NCBI GenBank assembly: GCA_947589525.1
Contig: CANQAW010000035.1
Location: 1-12,079 of the forward strand
Direction of reading: 5' to 3'
Origin: Candidatus Gastranaerophilales bacterium
Lineage (GTDB): Bacteria > Cyanobacteriota > Vampirovibrionia > Gastranaerophilales > Gastranaerophilaceae
DNA: 12,079 nucleotides
Below the pieces are notes generated by a model. It was not told the DNA's origin. It worked only from the letters and a program-made list of their open reading frames with translations, and searched no databases. Of the stretch, positions 1-6,334 are shown piece by piece. The position numbers and the translations under genes were made by a program. Each line of letters opens with the position of its first letter. Position 1 is the stretch's first letter.

Positions 1-2961
1 GTCAATACCGCCGTATCCAATATCATTTGCCCAGCCGTCACCGCCTATAATCCAGATTGATTTATCCGTAAAGTAATCTTGAAGTTCTTTGATTTTAGCG
101 CAAGTCGGGCAGTTGTCATCACCGTATTTTGCTAAAGCTTCTTTTACTTTGTTTTGAGCCTCGATTGCCTCAGGAGTTTTTGAGTTATCCCAATGAGCCA
201 TTGCGTTTTGAAGAGCTTGCTTGATTTCAGGCTTAGCATCAGGGTTATCAAGAACTTTTTGAACGTATGTTTTTAGAGTATCTCTGTTTTGGTCAACCGC
301 TAATCTCATACCAAAACCAAATTCGGCATTATCTTCAAATAAAGAGTTTGCCCAAGCAGGGCCTCTGCCTTCTTTTGTTTTTGTATAAGGAATAGTCGGG
401 AAAGTTCCCGAATATATTGAAGAACAGCCTGTTGCGTTAGCAACAATAGCGTTTTCACCAAATAATTGAGAAACTAATTTAACGTATGGAGTTTCACCGC
501 AGCCTGCACAAGCGCCCGAAAATTCAAATAAAGGTTTTCTCAACATTGCACCTTTAATTGTAGCGGTTGTGTTTTTGCCCATAACATTATCGGGAAGCTC
601 GTCAAAGAATTTTTCATTTACAAATTCGCATGCTTCTTCTTCTTTTTCAATTGTTGACCAGCTTAGTGCGTGTTTGCCTTCAATTTTAGACATCGGACAT
701 TGATCTAAGCAGACTCCGCATCCGGTACAATCTCTGCAATATACTTGAACTTTAAATTGTTCATCCGCAAGAGCCGGTTTTGCTTGAATTGTTTTAAATG
801 AATCAGGAGCTGAAGCTAAATCTTTCTTTTCGATTAATTTAGTTCTGATTGCGGCATGCGGACATGCAGAAGCGCAAACTCCGCATTGTACGCAGAATTC
901 CGAATTCCAATGAGGAACTTTTGGAGCAATTGCACGTTTTTCAAGACATGCCGTTCCCGTCGGGATAACACCATCCACGCTCATTGCGCTGACGGGGATA
1001 TCATCGCCCTTTTGTCTCATTGAAGGTTCAATGATTTTCTTTGCAAATTCATCAGCATCATCAGAAATTAATTTAACATCGTCTATCGCACAGACTCCGT
1101 CCAATGTTGAAGGTATAGGAACTTCTTCGGTAGCGTTAACCGCAGCATCAATTAAAGCAAGGTTCATATTAACAACATCGTCGCCTTTTTTCTTGAAGGT
1201 TTTCTTTGTCATTTCTCTCATTCCTTCAAGCGCTTGCTCAAAAGGAATAATTCCCGATACTTTAAAATACGCAACCATCATAACGGTGTTTGCACCTTTT
1301 CCTCTTAGTCCCGGTTGTTCTTTAATTAATTTTTCCGCATCAACATTATAGAATTTAATTTTCTTATCAATAATTGTTTTTTGCATATCTCTTGTTAAGT
1401 GAGAAAATGCTTCTTCTTTTGTATAAGGAGAATTCAGCAAGAATGTTGCACCTTCTTTAATACCTTTTAAAAGGTCATATCTTCCGATATAAGAATGAGC
1501 GGAGCAAGATACAAAATCGGGAGCCGTAATTAAATAAGTTGATTTAATGGGTTTATCACCAAAACGAAGGTGAGAAACGGTAACACCGAATGATTTTTTA
1601 GAATCATAAGCAAAGTATGCTTGAGCATCTTTGTTTGTATATTGACCGATAATTTTAATTGAGTTTTTATTAGCACCAACGGTACCGTCAGAACCTAAAC
1701 CCCAGAACATGCAATTTGTTGTGCCGGCGGGTTCTGTTACGATGTGTTCATCTATTTTTAGTGATTTATGAGTAACATCATCTTCAATACCGACGGTAAA
1801 GCCGTGGAAACCGTTATTAGCAAGATGTTTATAAACAGCCAGAACCATCGAAGGAGTAAATTCCTTGCTTGATAATCCGTAACGACCGCCGATAACTTGG
1901 ATTGATTTATCTTCCAAAGAAGCTACGACATCTAAATACAAAGGTTCGCCGATTGAGCCGGGTTCTTTTGTTCTGTCTAAAACAGCAATGCGTTTTGTTG
2001 TTTTAGGAAGTGCTTCATTGAAGCGTTTAACATCAAAAGGTCTGTATAATCTGACTTTAACAAGACCGTATTTTGTTCCTCTTGTAGAATTTAGATATTC
2101 GATTGTTTCTTCAATTGTTTCACAGCCTGAACCGATTGCAACGATGATATCCGTAGCATCAGGCGCACCGACATAATCAAACGGATGATATTGTCTGCCT
2201 GTAACGTGCGCAACTTTATCCATGTATTCTTGAACAATGTCAGCAACGGCATTATAGTATTTGTTTACCGTTTCTCTGCCTTGGAAGTATACATCAGTGT
2301 TTTGAGCTCCGACTTTACAAATCGGTTTTTCCGGCCTTAGAGCTCTTTGTCTGAATTCTTCAATATATTTAGGTTCAACTAAACTTTTGATTTCATCATA
2401 AGAAATTTCTTCGATTTTATGAACTTCATGAGAGGTTCTGAAGCCGTCAAAGAATTGCAAGAAAGGAACTTTAGCTTTATATGTGGAAAGATGTGCAACA
2501 AGAGCTAAATCCATTTCTTCTTGAACCGAATTAGCGGCTAACATCGCATAACCCGTATTTCTGCATCCCATAACGTCGGTATGGTCGCCAAAAATTGCTA
2601 ATGATTGAGCAGCTAAGGCACGTGCCGCAACGTGAATAACGGAAGGTGTCATTTCACCTGCAATTTTGTGCATAACGGGAATCATTAACAATAAACCTTG
2701 AGAAGCGGTATATGTAGAAGTTAGCGCACCTGCCGCAAGTGAACCGTGAACGGCACCTGCCGCACCTGCTTCGGATTGCATTTCGGCAACTCTGACTTCT
2801 TTGCCCCAAATGTTTTCTTTGTGTTGCGAAGCCCATTCATCAACCCATTCACCCATTGTAGAAGAAGGTGTGATAGGATAAATTGCGGAGACTTCGGATA
2901 ACGCATAGGCAACATGCGCTGCAGCATAATTGCCGTCTACGGTAATTGTTTTTTTTGACAT
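1..2961 (-). CDS. nifJ: Pyruvate:ferredoxin (flavodoxin) oxidoreductase, 3'-truncated by window edge
   Basis: Oxidative decarboxylation of pyruvate to acetyl-CoA and CO2, passing electrons to ferredoxin or flavodoxin; cytosolic. I translated 987 codons from the ATG at 2961 with no stop. Family members are single chains of about 1170-1200 residues, so roughly the last 200, including the distal cluster cysteine, lie outside. Visible in order: the N-terminal thiamine-binding motif YPITPSS; a ferredoxin domain with two [4Fe-4S] motifs (Cys690/693/696/700 and Cys745/748/751/755); the catalytic domain with the proximal-cluster cysteines Cys818, Cys821 and Cys846; and the thiamine diphosphate/Mg motif GDGWAND-IGYGG at 974-985. 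An additional cysteine, Cys742, precedes the second ferredoxin motif. The gene is visibly richer in G+C than its neighbours, as expected for a highly expressed enzyme. It has its own likely promoter, and a purine-rich AAGAGAGAG stretch lies before the ATG. Identity is very secure. Confidence 0.97.
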   Translation of the reverse strand, partial: MSKKTITVDGNYAAAHVAYALSEVSAIYPITPSSTMGEWVDEWASQHKENIWGKEVRVAEMQSEAGAAGAVHGSLAAGALTSTYTASQGLLLMIPVMHKIAGEMTPSVIHVAARALAAQSLAIFGDHTDVMGCRNTGYAMLAANSVQEEMDLALVAHLSTYKAKVPFLQFFDGFRTSHEVHKIEEISYDEIKSLVEPKYIEEFRQRALRPEKPICKVGAQNTDVYFQGRETVNKYYNAVADIVQEYMDKVAHVTGRQYHPFDYVGAPDATDIIVAIGSGCETIEETIEYLNSTRGTKYGLVKVRLYRPFDVKRFNEALPKTTKRIAVLDRTKEPGSIGEPLYLDVVASLEDKSIQVIGGRYGLSSKEFTPSMVLAVYKHLANNGFHGFTVGIEDDVTHKSLKIDEHIVTEPAGTTNCMFWGLGSDGTVGANKNSIKIIGQYTNKDAQAYFAYDSKKSFGVTVSHLRFGDKPIKSTYLITAPDFVSCSAHSYIGRYDLLKGIKEGATFLLNSPYTKEEAFSHLTRDMQKTIIDKKIKFYNVDAEKLIKEQPGLRGKGANTVMMVAYFKVSGIIPFEQALEGMREMTKKTFKKKGDDVVNMNLALIDAAVNATEEVPIPSTLDGVCAIDDVKLISDDADEFAKKIIEPSMRQKGDDIPVSAMSVDGVIPTGTACLEKRAIAPKVPHWNSEFCVQCGVCASACPHAAIRTKLIEKKDLASAPDSFKTIQAKPALADEQFKVQVYCRDCTGCGVCLDQCPMSKIEGKHALSWSTIEKEEEACEFVNEKFFDELPDNVMGKNTTATIKGAMLRKPLFEFSGACAGCGETPYVKLVSQLFGENAIVANATGCSSIYSGTFPTIPYTKTKEGRGPAWANSLFEDNAEFGFGMRLAVDQNRDTLKTYVQKVLDNPDAKPEIKQALQNAMAHWDNSKTPEAIEAQNKVKEALAKYGDDNCPTCAKIKELQDYFTDKSIWIIGGDGWANDIGYGGID

Positions 2962-3004
2962 AGTTTAAATCTCTCTCTTTCTAACTACCAATTAAACTAA
3001 TAAA

Positions 3005-3010
3005 ATTATA
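3005..3010 (-). promoter_or_regulatory. nifJ: Likely -10 box of the nifJ promoter
   Basis: On the minus strand this reads TATAAT, a perfect consensus -10, about 43 bases upstream of the nifJ ATG. That predicts a leader of roughly 37 nt. No good -35 hexamer sits 16-18 bases upstream; the stretch there is an A/T tract (about 3012-3034), which could act as an UP-like element. It lies in the 73-base gap after the upstream secreted-protein gene, so nifJ can be transcribed independently. Confidence 0.5.
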
Positions 3011-3034
3011 ACTCGAACAAAAATTTTTTAAAAA

Positions 3035-3625
3035 TTATTCTTTGTCCTTTGTAATAATAAGATAAAATTCATCTCCGACATTAATATTAACTTCACTGCC
3101 GTATTTGACAAGCGATAAGAAAGAATCGTCATAGACCTGTTTTGCGCCCGATTTAAATCTGTTATCTTCCTGATTTTGCGCAAATCCGTCCACAAAAGAA
3201 ACGGCATAAGAACCGCCCTTAACAATAAATCCGCTTGCTGTCGAAATAGCTTTTTTAGCTATTTTTTTCGGAGGAATTTTTTTAATTTCTTCTTTATTTA
3301 TAACAGTTTTGGCATATTTCGCTTTAAGCGGAGATAAAAATTTATGAGTACCGATTTTATCTTGATAACCAATCACATGAAGAAAGATTTTTGCGTCTTG
3401 TTTTGCTCTTTTAGGGTCGGTAACTTTTTTTAAAACGCAATTTATAATATCACCTTTGATTAATTGCAGGTCATCAACTTGAGCTTCTTCAATTACTTCA
3501 ACATTAAATTCTTCGCATGGGTTTATACTGTCAAATTCATTTAAAGCTTTGACATGAACTTTATCCGATGCAAAAGCACAATTTGAAATAAATAAAACTA
3601 AAAACAATAATAATAATTTTTTCAT
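3035..3625 (-). CDS. Secreted protein of unknown family, 196 aa
   Basis: I do not recognise this family. Residues 1-19 form a classic Sec signal peptide (MKK, then a Leu/Phe-rich core, ending in AFA before Ser20), so the mature protein should be exported to the periplasm or envelope. Cys16 lies inside the signal peptide and has no proper lipobox context, so a lipoprotein is unlikely. The mature part has two cysteines (Cys37, Cys63) that could form a disulfide. Residues 30-90 look beta-rich, 100-127 are Lys-rich, then comes a Gly/Ser segment with GFIVKGG at 132-138. The C-terminus ends in a VNINVGDEFYLIIT strand pair. It lies between coaE and nifJ on the same strand, downstream of a terminator and with its own weak promoter, so it is probably transcribed alone or reads on into nifJ. 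No strong Shine-Dalgarno precedes the ATG. Confidence 0.8.
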   Translation of the reverse strand: MKKLLLLFLVLFISNCAFASDKVHVKALNEFDSINPCEEFNVEVIEEAQVDDLQLIKGDIINCVLKKVTDPKRAKQDAKIFLHVIGYQDKIGTHKFLSPLKAKYAKTVINKEEIKKIPPKKIAKKAISTASGFIVKGGSYAVSFVDGFAQNQEDNRFKSGAKQVYDDSFLSLVKYGSEVNINVGDEFYLIITKDKE

Positions 3626-3658
3626 AAAAACACACGTAATAACTGATATTGTTTTAAG

Positions 3659-3685
3659 TCTATACTATTTTTTTAAAAATTTCAA
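3659..3685 (-). promoter_or_regulatory. Candidate promoter for the 196-aa secreted protein gene
   Basis: On the minus strand TTGAAA (3680-3685) and TATAGA (3659-3664) are separated by 15 bases, slightly short for a sigma-70 promoter. It lies between the terminator at 3695-3719 and the ATG at 3625, predicting a leader of roughly 27 nt. The position is sensible but the match is only moderate. Confidence 0.35.
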
Positions 3686-3694
3686 ATATAACCC

Positions 3695-3719
3695 AAAAGC
3701 CCCTTTAAAAGGGGCTTTT
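3695..3719 (-). terminator. Rho-independent terminator downstream of coaE
   Basis: A perfect 9-bp stem, AAAAGCCCC paired with GGGGCTTTT, closes a 7-base A/T loop. It is preceded by A's and followed by T's on both strands, so it can work in either direction. The only genes reading towards it are on the minus strand (coaE), about 100 bases after the coaE stop. Confidence 0.85.
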
Positions 3720-3817
3720 AATTCTTTTAATTAAACAATAATCTACAATGCGGGGAAGTTTCAGGGTTTTATATCTGAAAACATCTGCCGACACTAGTAT
3801 TATTCCCATTTTTAACA
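3720..3817 (-). other. Structured intergenic segment, possible small RNA or long 3' UTR
   Basis: This stretch between the coaE stop and the terminator is less A/T-only than other gaps here. Read on the minus strand it can fold: an outer GGGAA/TTCCC pairing encloses two mutually exclusive hairpins, TTTCAG/CTGAAA and GTTTT/AAAAC. It ends at the strong terminator at 3695-3719, as a small RNA or the coaE 3' UTR would. It does not match any RNA family I can recall (6S, SRP RNA, tmRNA, RNase P, common riboswitches). A 34-codon ORF from 3809 to 3705 also crosses it but has no ribosome-binding site and ends inside the terminator. Low confidence as a gene. Confidence 0.3.
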
Positions 3818-4372
3818 TCAATCTAACATTATTTTTAAAATATTTTTTATATTTTTTTCCAAATCGTCCAATGTTGTATTGTTGTATATAACATAGCGTG
3901 TTTTATTTACATTATCATTTTGAGAATTCAATCTTAAATTTGCTTCAAAGTCGTTTAAATTATTTCTCTTTTTCAATCTTTCAATTTTTAGTTCTTTTTC
4001 TGCTTCAATTAAGAGGATTTTATCAAAAAAATTTTCAAACCCCGCCTCAAAAATCGTTGCACCCGATACAAAAACGGCTTTTTCATCTTTATATTCAAAA
4101 AACACTTTTTGAATATATTTTTTCAACTCGGGATGAATTATATTTTCAAGCTCACATTTCTTAACAACATCCGAAAAAACAATTTCCGCAATTTTTTTTC
4201 TGTCTGTTGTTTTAAATTTTTCAATAATTTTATTTTGAACTTCTTCATTTTTTTCAAAAAGTTCATGCACGGTCATATCAAGGTCAAATACTTTATATCC
4301 CAAAGAAGAAATTATTTTTTGCGCCTGAGATTTCCCCGAAGCAATATTACCCGTTATACCTATTTTAATCAT
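3818..4372 (-). CDS. coaE: Dephospho-CoA kinase
   Basis: Catalyses the last step of coenzyme A synthesis, ATP-dependent phosphorylation of the 3'-hydroxyl of dephospho-CoA, in the cytosol. The P-loop is at the very N-terminus (GNIASGKS, residues 8-15). The substrate-site motif DLDMTVHELF follows at about 30-39. The lid region IERLKKRNNL and the downstream ANLRLNSQ segment match the family's RxxxR and SQ features. At 184 residues it is slightly shorter than the usual 195-210, mainly through compact loops and a short C-terminus. The ATG at 4372 is the only sensible start because the P-loop begins seven residues later; an AAGG at 4385-4388 is a possible ribosome site. It stands alone, divergent from the YccA-type gene. 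Its product supplies the CoA used by the neighbouring pyruvate oxidoreductase, though this adjacency may be chance. Confidence 0.95.
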   Translation of the reverse strand: MIKIGITGNIASGKSQAQKIISSLGYKVFDLDMTVHELFEKNEEVQNKIIEKFKTTDRKKIAEIVFSDVVKKCELENIIHPELKKYIQKVFFEYKDEKAVFVSGATIFEAGFENFFDKILLIEAEKELKIERLKKRNNLNDFEANLRLNSQNDNVNKTRYVIYNNTTLDDLEKNIKNILKIMLD

Positions 4373-4396
4373 AACTTTATTTTACCTTAAAATTGT

Positions 4397-4402
4397 AGTA
4401 TA
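4397..4402 (-). promoter_or_regulatory. coaE: Likely -10 box of the coaE promoter
   Basis: Minus-strand TATACT lies 25 bases upstream of the coaE ATG. It overlaps the plus-strand -10 box of the divergent gene, so the two promoters are almost superimposed and should compete for RNA polymerase. No convincing -35 hexamer is visible. Confidence 0.4.
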
Positions 4403-4404
4403 AT
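4399..4404 (+). promoter_or_regulatory. Likely -10 box of the YccA-family gene promoter
   Basis: Plus-strand TATAAT, a perfect -10, lies 35 bases before the ATG at 4439. The hexamer 17 bases upstream (4376-4381, TTTATT) is a poor -35. Start of transcription is predicted near 4411, inside the 16-bp palindrome. The leader then contains a very strong Shine-Dalgarno, AAAGGAGG at 4427-4434. Confidence 0.5.
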
Positions 4405-4416
4405 TCAATTGAATTA
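4401..4416. repeat. Perfect 16-bp palindrome, candidate operator
   Basis: TAATTCAATTGAATTA equals its own reverse complement. It overlaps both opposing -10 boxes and the predicted transcription start of the plus-strand gene, a typical place for a repressor dimer. AT-rich DNA makes chance palindromes commoner, so operator function is inferred from symmetry and position only. Confidence 0.4.
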
Positions 4417-4438
4417 GAATTTTTATAAAGGAGGAAAA

Positions 4439-5167
4439 ATGTCATCAAATCCAATGTTGAACAACAATGTTGTCGAAAACGTCATATTGGATTCTAAGCC
4501 TATGACGATTCAAGGCGCAATTAATAAAACATTTATATTGCTTGCTATTGTCGTTGCAACGGGTGCTTACAGCTGGAATTTATTAGCTCGGGGATTCAGC
4601 GATAAAGCGTATTTATTAATGATAGCAAGCGCAATAATCGGGCTTATTCTGGCAATCGTAACCGCATTTAAACCGAAAATTTCACCTTACAGCGCACCTT
4701 TATATGCGCTTTGCGAAGGACTTTTAACGGGTGTTGTGAGTTATACTTATAACGCAGCTTTTGAAGGAATTGTTGTAAATGCCATAGGCATAACTCTTTT
4801 GAGCCTTTTTTCAATGTTATTTTTATATAAAACAGGCATTATAAAAGCGACAGAGAAATTCAGAACGGTTATATTCACCTCAACTTGCGCAATTGCGATA
4901 TTTTATCTTGCAGGTTTTATAGGTGCACTAATCGGACATCCGATGACTGTTTTCAACGGTTCAACCATGGGAATAGTTATAAGTATTGTAATTTGCGCAA
5001 TAGCTTCTTTAAATTTCATTTTAGATTTTGATTTCTTTGAAAGAGGTCAAAATAACGTTTTACCTGATTATTTCGAGTGGTATTGCGGTTTTAGCTTATT
5101 AGTTACAGTTATTTGGCTATATATTGAAATATTAAGACTGCTTGCTCAAATGCAAAAAAGAAATTAA
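4439..5167 (+). CDS. Bax inhibitor-1/YccA family integral membrane protein
   Basis: A 242-residue inner-membrane protein of the Bax inhibitor-1/YccA superfamily. Bacterial members include YccA, linked to the FtsH protease, and YetJ, a pH-sensitive calcium leak channel; the substrate here is unknown. About seven membrane segments are visible, near residues 30-50, 57-77, 84-105, 108-130, 140-163, 173-197 and 211-236. Family hallmarks are the cytosolic GAINKTF entry to the first segment, the acidic NFILDFDFFERG motif near 192-203 (carrying the Asp residues used in pH sensing in the family), and the EWYCGFSLLVTVIWLYIEILR-type last segment. The start is fixed by an excellent AAAGGAGG ribosome site. 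It is monocistronic: divergent from coaE and closed by a strong terminator right after the stop. Confidence 0.92.
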   Translation: MSSNPMLNNNVVENVILDSKPMTIQGAINKTFILLAIVVATGAYSWNLLARGFSDKAYLLMIASAIIGLILAIVTAFKPKISPYSAPLYALCEGLLTGVVSYTYNAAFEGIVVNAIGITLLSLFSMLFLYKTGIIKATEKFRTVIFTSTCAIAIFYLAGFIGALIGHPMTVFNGSTMGIVISIVICAIASLNFILDFDFFERGQNNVLPDYFEWYCGFSLLVTVIWLYIEILRLLAQMQKRN

Positions 5168-5192
5168 AAAGACCGATTAAATCGGTCTTTTT
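5166..5192. terminator. Bidirectional terminator shared by the YccA-family gene and fliN
   Basis: AAAAAGACCGATT pairs with AATCGGTCTTTTT, a stem of up to 13 bp with T-runs on both strands. It starts within the stop codon of the plus-strand gene and overlaps the TAA stop of convergent fliN (5191-5193), so one hairpin ends both transcripts. Confidence 0.9.
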
Positions 5193-5643
5193 AATCTTCA
5201 TCATCTTCTTCTTTAGGCAGGCTCGTTGTTGTAATTCTTACTCCGAATTTATCTTCTATAACAATAACCTCGCCCCTTGCAACAAGTTTATCGTTGGCAT
5301 AAACTTCGACTTGTTCTCCTGCGATTTTATCAAGCTCAACAACCGAACCTTGAACCAAATCCATTACTTCTCTTATTGATGATTTTGTTTTTCCGATTTC
5401 AACTTTAATATGAATAATCACGTCTTGCAAAATATCAAGATTTTTTTTAATGGAAGGTATTATTTTAGCCTCGTCAAATTCTTGAAATTTAACGGGGCGA
5501 ACCGTAATTAAATCTTTCGGCCTGCTTACAGGCAAGTTATCCGGCTCGTTTTGCAAAGAAGGTTCTTCGCTTGTTTTCGATTTTTGCGAAACAATATCCT
5601 CGTTATTTAAATCAAAATTATCTATTTCTTTGTTTTCTTCCAT
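5191..5643 (-). CDS. fliN: Flagellar motor switch protein FliN
   Basis: FliN forms most of the cytoplasmic C-ring of the flagellar motor, where it works with FliM and FliG in rotation switching and helps dock export cargo. Residues about 67-143 of 150 are a clear FliN/FliM C-terminal (SpoA) domain: a leading LDILQDVIIHIKVEIG strand, the REVMDLVQGSVVELDK core, then NDKLVARGEV and FGVRI, all close to family consensus. The first 60 or so residues are acidic and low in order, and the tail is KEEDDED. I chose the ATG at 5643 because AGGA at 5651-5654 is seven bases away; a TTG at 5646 would add one residue. It follows fliL by only a few bases and is clearly co-transcribed. No fliM or fliG is present in this window. 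Confidence 0.94.
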   Translation of the reverse strand: MEENKEIDNFDLNNEDIVSQKSKTSEEPSLQNEPDNLPVSRPKDLITVRPVKFQEFDEAKIIPSIKKNLDILQDVIIHIKVEIGKTKSSIREVMDLVQGSVVELDKIAGEQVEVYANDKLVARGEVIVIEDKFGVRITTTSLPKEEDDED

Positions 5644-5652
5644 CAAGTTTTC

Positions 5653-6276
5653 CTATTGGATTATAAATTGTCCGAAGCTTACACGCATAACTTCTCTTTG
5701 TCCTGCAAAAATACCGTTAACCATCTCTAAAATTTCTTCTTTGGCAAGTTCTTTTCCTGTTGGAGTAGACAATTCATCAGAGGTTTTATTTGATAAAACG
5801 GATATAACCGCGTCTCTGATAGCGGGTTTATATCTTTCCATTTCCGCACCTATAGCGCTTGCACCGTCAGCAGGCGCACTTTCCGCACCATGACCTCCGT
5901 GGCCTCCCGCAGGTTTTGCAGGTTCTGCCTGCGCTTGCATTTCAGCATCAGTTTTGGATAATTCAAGCGCAACTCCGACTTTTAAATATCTTCTGTTTGT
6001 TGTATCCGCCAAGTTAAGAATAAATTCGCCCAAATCGAGCAAAATTCCTTCTTTGTCCCCTTCTTCGGTTTCTTCTTCCGCAGTTTCGCCTTGAGTTATT
6101 TGAGCTATTTTTTTATCTATCGTATTATTCAAAAGCGAATAACTGACTATCATGGAAACTAAAATTACTATAATTAATATAATGTTGCTTATCAAAATCA
6201 GGTTTGTTGTGCTGATTTCAATCGGCGTTTTATTGTTAGGATTTGCATTTTTTTCATTATCTACAGGTTTTGCCAT
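5653..6276 (-). CDS. fliL: Flagellar basal body-associated protein FliL
   Basis: FliL is a single-pass inner-membrane protein that surrounds and supports the stator units of the flagellar motor. A charged, Asn-rich cytosolic N-terminus (1-23) leads to one membrane helix (about 24-48), then a Glu-rich linker and the periplasmic domain. The latter shows the FliL pattern LDLGEFILNLADTTNRRYLKVGVALEL (80-106) and a C-terminal half with AIRDAVISVLSNKTSDEL and a final VSFGQFIIQ. Between these lies an insertion of about 35 residues (111-146) rich in Ala, Pro, Gly and His, including GGHGGHG, which is not typical of the family. The start has a strong GGAGGA ribosome site at 6280-6285. It has its own promoter and leads the fliL-fliN pair. 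Confidence 0.93.
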   Translation of the reverse strand: MAKPVDNEKNANPNNKTPIEISTTNLILISNIILIIVILVSMIVSYSLLNNTIDKKIAQITQGETAEEETEEGDKEGILLDLGEFILNLADTTNRRYLKVGVALELSKTDAEMQAQAEPAKPAGGHGGHGAESAPADGASAIGAEMERYKPAIRDAVISVLSNKTSDELSTPTGKELAKEEILEMVNGIFAGQREVMRVSFGQFIIQ

Positions 6277-6305
6277 ATTTCCTCCATAAACATTTTGCTA
6301 ATTTT

Positions 6306-6334
6306 ATTATACTTAATTTTTAAATTATAGCCAA
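6306..6334 (-). promoter_or_regulatory. fliL: Promoter of fliL-fliN
   Basis: Minus-strand TTGGCT (6329-6334) and TATAAT (6306-6311) are exactly 17 bases apart, a good sigma-70 type promoter. The -35 box lies inside the last codons of the upstream secreted-protein gene. Predicted leader is about 23 nt. This allows fliL-fliN to be expressed apart from the upstream gene, although read-through is also likely. Confidence 0.6.

Noticed and set aside
1031..1351. Plus-strand open frame inside nifJ, and similar ones at 1988-2176 and on the minus strand at 2654-2927
   Set aside because: They run antisense or out of frame to the very well conserved nifJ frame, have no ribosome site, and show no domain sense.
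3705..3809. 34-codon minus-strand ORF between coaE and the terminator
   Set aside because: No Shine-Dalgarno, composition unlike the other proteins here, and its stop lies inside the terminator hairpin, which suggests a chance reading of structured RNA.
3720..3817. 6S RNA, SRP RNA or tracrRNA identity for the intergenic structure
   Set aside because: It is too short for 6S, lacks the SRP apical motif, and there are no CRISPR repeats or cas genes nearby.
3898..4390. Plus-strand Phe/Leu-rich open frames opposite coaE
   Set aside because: They are the antisense shadow of the Lys/Asn/Glu-rich AT-biased coaE gene; coaE has its P-loop and family motifs.
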